From assembly GCA_030833685.1 (NCBI GenBank), contig JAURGS010000151.1, forward strand, positions 1-6,136: a stretch of 6,136 nucleotides of DNA. The letters run 5' to 3'. Of this stretch, positions 5,190-6,136 are shown piece by piece; within the stretch, counting starts at the first letter, position 1; the number at the start of each line of letters is the position of its first letter. The notes beneath the pieces were generated by a model, which had not been told where the DNA came from, searched no databases, and saw nothing but the letters and a program-made list of their open reading frames with translations. A program made the position numbers and the translations under genes. The DNA comes from Rhodoferax sp. Lineage in GTDB: Bacteria; Pseudomonadota; Gammaproteobacteria; Burkholderiales; Burkholderiaceae_C.

Positions 5190-5310
5190 AAAAATTCAGT
5201 CTGTACCGGCGTCGACTGGGCCAACGCCATTACCCTGCTCTGATAGCGCATGAGCAAATGCGCCACGTTCTACAACGCGGCTGTGACGCTTGCCCGATGG
5301 AAAGTGTGAG

Positions 5311-5334
5311 CACCGGATCCGCTCGAGGCCGGTG
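5311..5334. repeat. Inverted repeat CACCGG/CCGGTG
   Basis: Perfect 6-base-pair arms CACCGG (5311-5316) and CCGGTG (5329-5334) surround a 12-base GC-rich interval. If transcribed it would form a short stem-loop in the leader of the infA block. No T-tract follows on either strand. It may be an operator-like site or chance in GC-rich DNA. Confidence 0.4.
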
Positions 5335-5386
5335 AGCGGCGGCGGAGGTGTAGGGCGTGAGGGCCGTAACCTGTATCAGACCTTGT

Positions 5387-5413
5387 CGCAGTTGCGGTAA
5401 GCAAACTACTGCG
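5387..5413. repeat. Bulged stem-loop, 9 base pairs
   Basis: On the plus strand CGCAGTTGC pairs with GCAA and then CTGCG, with a four-base bulge (ACTA) and a five-base loop (GGTAA). That is nine pairs in all. The structure lies in the presumed leader of the infA block, about 200 bases before its first gene. No terminator tail is seen. Such a bulged stem could be part of a regulatory RNA. Confidence 0.4.
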
Positions 5414-5417
5414 ACCC

Positions 5418-5430
5418 GGGTATTGTACCC
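5418..5430. repeat. Small palindrome GGGTA-TTG-TACCC overlapping a -10-like hexamer
   Basis: Five-base arms GGGTA and TACCC flank TTG. The minus-strand reading includes TACAAT, one mismatch from the sigma70 -10 consensus. An operator sitting on a -10 element would be an attractive arrangement, but no -35 hexamer is found at 16-18 bases, so promoter activity is doubtful. Confidence 0.3.
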
Positions 5431-5545
5431 GCTAAGCTGAGCTGGGCGGGAATAATGTTATTGACCGCGAACGCCTGTGCTTTTTGGTCCGCAAGGTTTT
5501 GACTTTTTTTGACCCCGACGATCAGGTTGCCATGCACGTACAAGT

Positions 5546-5572
5546 GCCAGGCATCAGATCACTTGATGTGGC
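5546..5572 (-). terminator. Stem-loop downstream of tRNA-Ala
   Basis: Arms GCCA plus CATCA (5546-5556) pair with TGATG plus TGGC (5564-5572). The only flaw is a two-base bulge (GG on the plus strand), giving nine pairs and a seven-base loop. It lies 27 bases beyond the CCA end of the tRNA on the minus strand. No T-tract follows, so it is not a canonical terminator. It is the best candidate for the 3' boundary of the tRNA precursor. Confidence 0.45.
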
Positions 5573-5598
5573 TGTGACCCAGTCAAAGAGCGTTGGTG

Positions 5599-5674
5599 TG
5601 GTGGACCGAAGGAGGATCGAACTCCCGACCTCTGCATTGCGAACGCAGCGCTCTCCCAGCTGAGCTATCGGCCC
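5599..5674 (-). tRNA. tRNA-Ala, anticodon CGC, CCA encoded
   Basis: This 76-base tRNA decodes the alanine codon GCG. The acceptor arms GGGCCGA and TCGGTCC pair with the G3-U70 wobble that is the main identity element for alanyl-tRNA synthetase. The D arm is GCTC AGCTGGGA GAGC. The anticodon stem CTGCG/TGCAG (one G-T pair) carries the loop TTCGCAA, with anticodon CGC at 5639-5641. The T arm GGGAG TTCGATC CTCCT is normal, and ACCA at the 3' end is encoded. It is a single gene, not in an rRNA operon. The wobble set for alanine would normally be covered by UGC and GGC species elsewhere, so CGC is a supplementary reader of GCG, which fits a GC-rich genome. All stems pair, so it is expected to be functional. 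Confidence 0.97.
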
Positions 5675-5686
5675 GTGCGAGTCAAA

Positions 5687-5715
5687 ATTCTAGATACGAG
5701 ATGCATCACTCACAA
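5687..5715 (-). promoter_or_regulatory. Sigma70-type promoter of tRNA-Ala
   Basis: On the minus strand TTGTGA (5710-5715, 4 of 6 matches to the -35) and TAGAAT (5687-5692, 5 of 6 to the -10) are exactly 17 bases apart. The -10 ends 12 bases before the first tRNA base, so transcription would start a few bases ahead of the mature 5' end. The -35 lies just after the hairpin following aceE, giving the tRNA its own promoter. Confidence 0.7.
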
Positions 5716-5718
5716 GCT

Positions 5719-5735
5719 TTGCCGACAGGCGGCAA
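5719..5735 (-). terminator. Stem-loop after aceE
   Basis: Six perfect pairs, TTGCCG/CGGCAA, around a five-base loop begin about 10 bases beyond the aceE stop codon. The following bases are AGCTTGTGAG, with no T-run, so termination would be weak or rho-dependent. Its position directly before the tRNA promoter supports separate transcription of aceE and the tRNA. Confidence 0.45.
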
Positions 5736-5744
5736 GACGCTACC

Positions 5745-6136
5745 CTAGATTTGCCAGGACGCTGGCGCATCGGCGCCGATACCCATCTTGGCAGCCGCTT
5801 GAATGCAGGTGGTGCTGTCGATGTCACCCCGGTCTTTCAGCGCGGTGAGTGCGGTCAGCACAATGTTGGCGCTGTCGACTTCAAAAAAGCGGCGCAGCAC
5901 GGCGCGGGTGTCGCTGCGGCCAAAGCCGTCGGTGCCAAGCACGGTGTAGGGCGCTTTGAGATGGGTTGCAATCAGCTGTGGCCAGGCACGTACCCAGTCG
6001 CTGGCAGCGATCACTGGTGCATCACCGTCCAAACTGCGCCCCAGGTGGCTACTGCGTGGCGAATCCGCGGGGTGCAGGCGGTTGTGGCGTTCGACTTCGC
6101 GTGCCTCGCGCGCGAGTTCTGAATAACTGGTGGCGC
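5745..6136 (-). CDS. aceE: Pyruvate dehydrogenase E1 component, homodimeric type (C-terminal part; 5' end outside window)
   Basis: AceE is the thiamine-diphosphate E1 subunit of the pyruvate dehydrogenase complex; it decarboxylates pyruvate and passes the acetyl group to the E2 lipoyl domain. Only the last 129 codons are visible, and the frame is open to the right edge. They match the end of the family: TSYSELAREAREVERHNRLHP, then DGDAPVIAASDWVRAWP, the conserved core YTVLGTDGFGRSDTRAVLRR with FFEVDS after it, and a closing helical segment ending ASWQI at TAG. An internal TTG at 6032 could be mistaken for a start, but the homology continues upstream of it without a break. The rest of the roughly 890-residue protein, and probably aceF, lie outside to the right and left-unknown respectively. 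No E2 gene follows within this window, since the tRNA and the infA block come next. The identification is secure. Confidence 0.96.
   Translation of the reverse strand, partial: ATSYSELAREAREVERHNRLHPADSPRSSHLGRSLDGDAPVIAASDWVRAWPQLIATHLKAPYTVLGTDGFGRSDTRAVLRRFFEVDSANIVLTALTALKDRGDIDSTTCIQAAAKMGIGADAPASWQI

Larger units (their letters stand above)
5190..5598. other. Gene-free stretch between tRNA-Ala and the infA block
   Basis: These 409 bases hold no coding frame I can support. They contain at least four inverted repeats (5311-5334, 5387-5413, 5418-5430 and 5546-5572) and a run of seven T on the plus strand near 5505-5515. They must include the promoter of the infA block, unless that block is read through from the tRNA. 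The best -10 candidate is TACAAT on the minus strand (5422-5427, 5 of 6 matches), but it lies inside a palindrome, has no -35 partner and would leave a leader of about 230 bases. A long structured leader would suit a post-transcriptionally controlled gene set; this is inference. Confidence 0.5.

Noticed and set aside
4946..5266. Minus-strand 106-codon frame overlapping the gene before infA
   Set aside because: It competes with the 86-residue frame, which ends in a TGATG overlap with infA and has a more natural composition. The longer frame is Ser/Pro/Arg-rich and stops short of the junction.
5460..5520. Plus-strand intrinsic terminator at the seven-T run
   Set aside because: No stable GC stem immediately precedes the T-run, and no plus-strand gene reads into it.
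5599..5674. tRNA gene as an integration site for a mobile element
   Set aside because: No integrase, no repeated 3' tRNA fragment and no foreign-looking genes are seen on either side.
1..6136. CRISPR array, prophage, insertion sequence or toxin-antitoxin pair
   Set aside because: There are no regularly spaced repeats, transposase or integrase motifs, or paired small toxin/antitoxin genes. The only tandem repeat has two adjacent copies with no spacer.

Overview
The window looks like chromosome from a betaproteobacterium of the order Burkholderiales, most likely Comamonadaceae (Rhodoferax/Polaromonas-like). The reasons are moderately high GC, a homodimeric-type pyruvate dehydrogenase E1, a second-type IF-1 gene paired with a small glycine-rich RRM protein, and the general look of the conserved hypothetical proteins. 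The taxonomic call is inference from protein resemblance, not from a search. Every confident gene lies on the minus strand, so the window is best read from right to left.

Right edge (about 5600-6136): the last 129 codons of aceE run in from outside the window. They are followed by a stem-loop, a recognisable sigma70-type promoter and a complete tRNA-Ala with anticodon CGC. A 409-base gene-free stretch (5190-5598) holding several inverted repeats comes next.

Centre right (4261-5189): a compact three-gene block. A small unrecognised protein is joined to infA (IF-1) by a TGATG stop/start overlap. After a 75-base gap with a weak attenuator-like hairpin comes a glycine-rich, single-RRM RNA-binding protein. 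The block looks devoted to RNA structure and translation initiation, and a cold-adaptation role is plausible. Two stem-loops follow the RRM gene, and beyond them lies a 416-base gene-free island (3845-4260) with an 18-base tandem repeat, a strong hairpin and a short protein-like open frame on the plus strand.

Centre left (1715-3844): a two-gene unit with a 24-base gap. It encodes a membrane-anchored protein with a degenerate Mrr-type nuclease fold, followed by a 510-residue FAD-dependent oxidoreductase of the phytoene dehydrogenase/PYROXD2 type.

Left (1-1609): a small exported protein of unknown function, then the first 361 codons of miaB, the tRNA methylthiolation enzyme, which runs off the left edge. 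Three of the better understood genes or RNAs (miaB, infA, tRNA-Ala) serve translation. The window is mostly housekeeping, with no phage, transposon, CRISPR or obvious defence island. The least explained material is the 3845-4260 island, the catalytically degenerate nuclease-fold membrane protein and the small gene ahead of infA.
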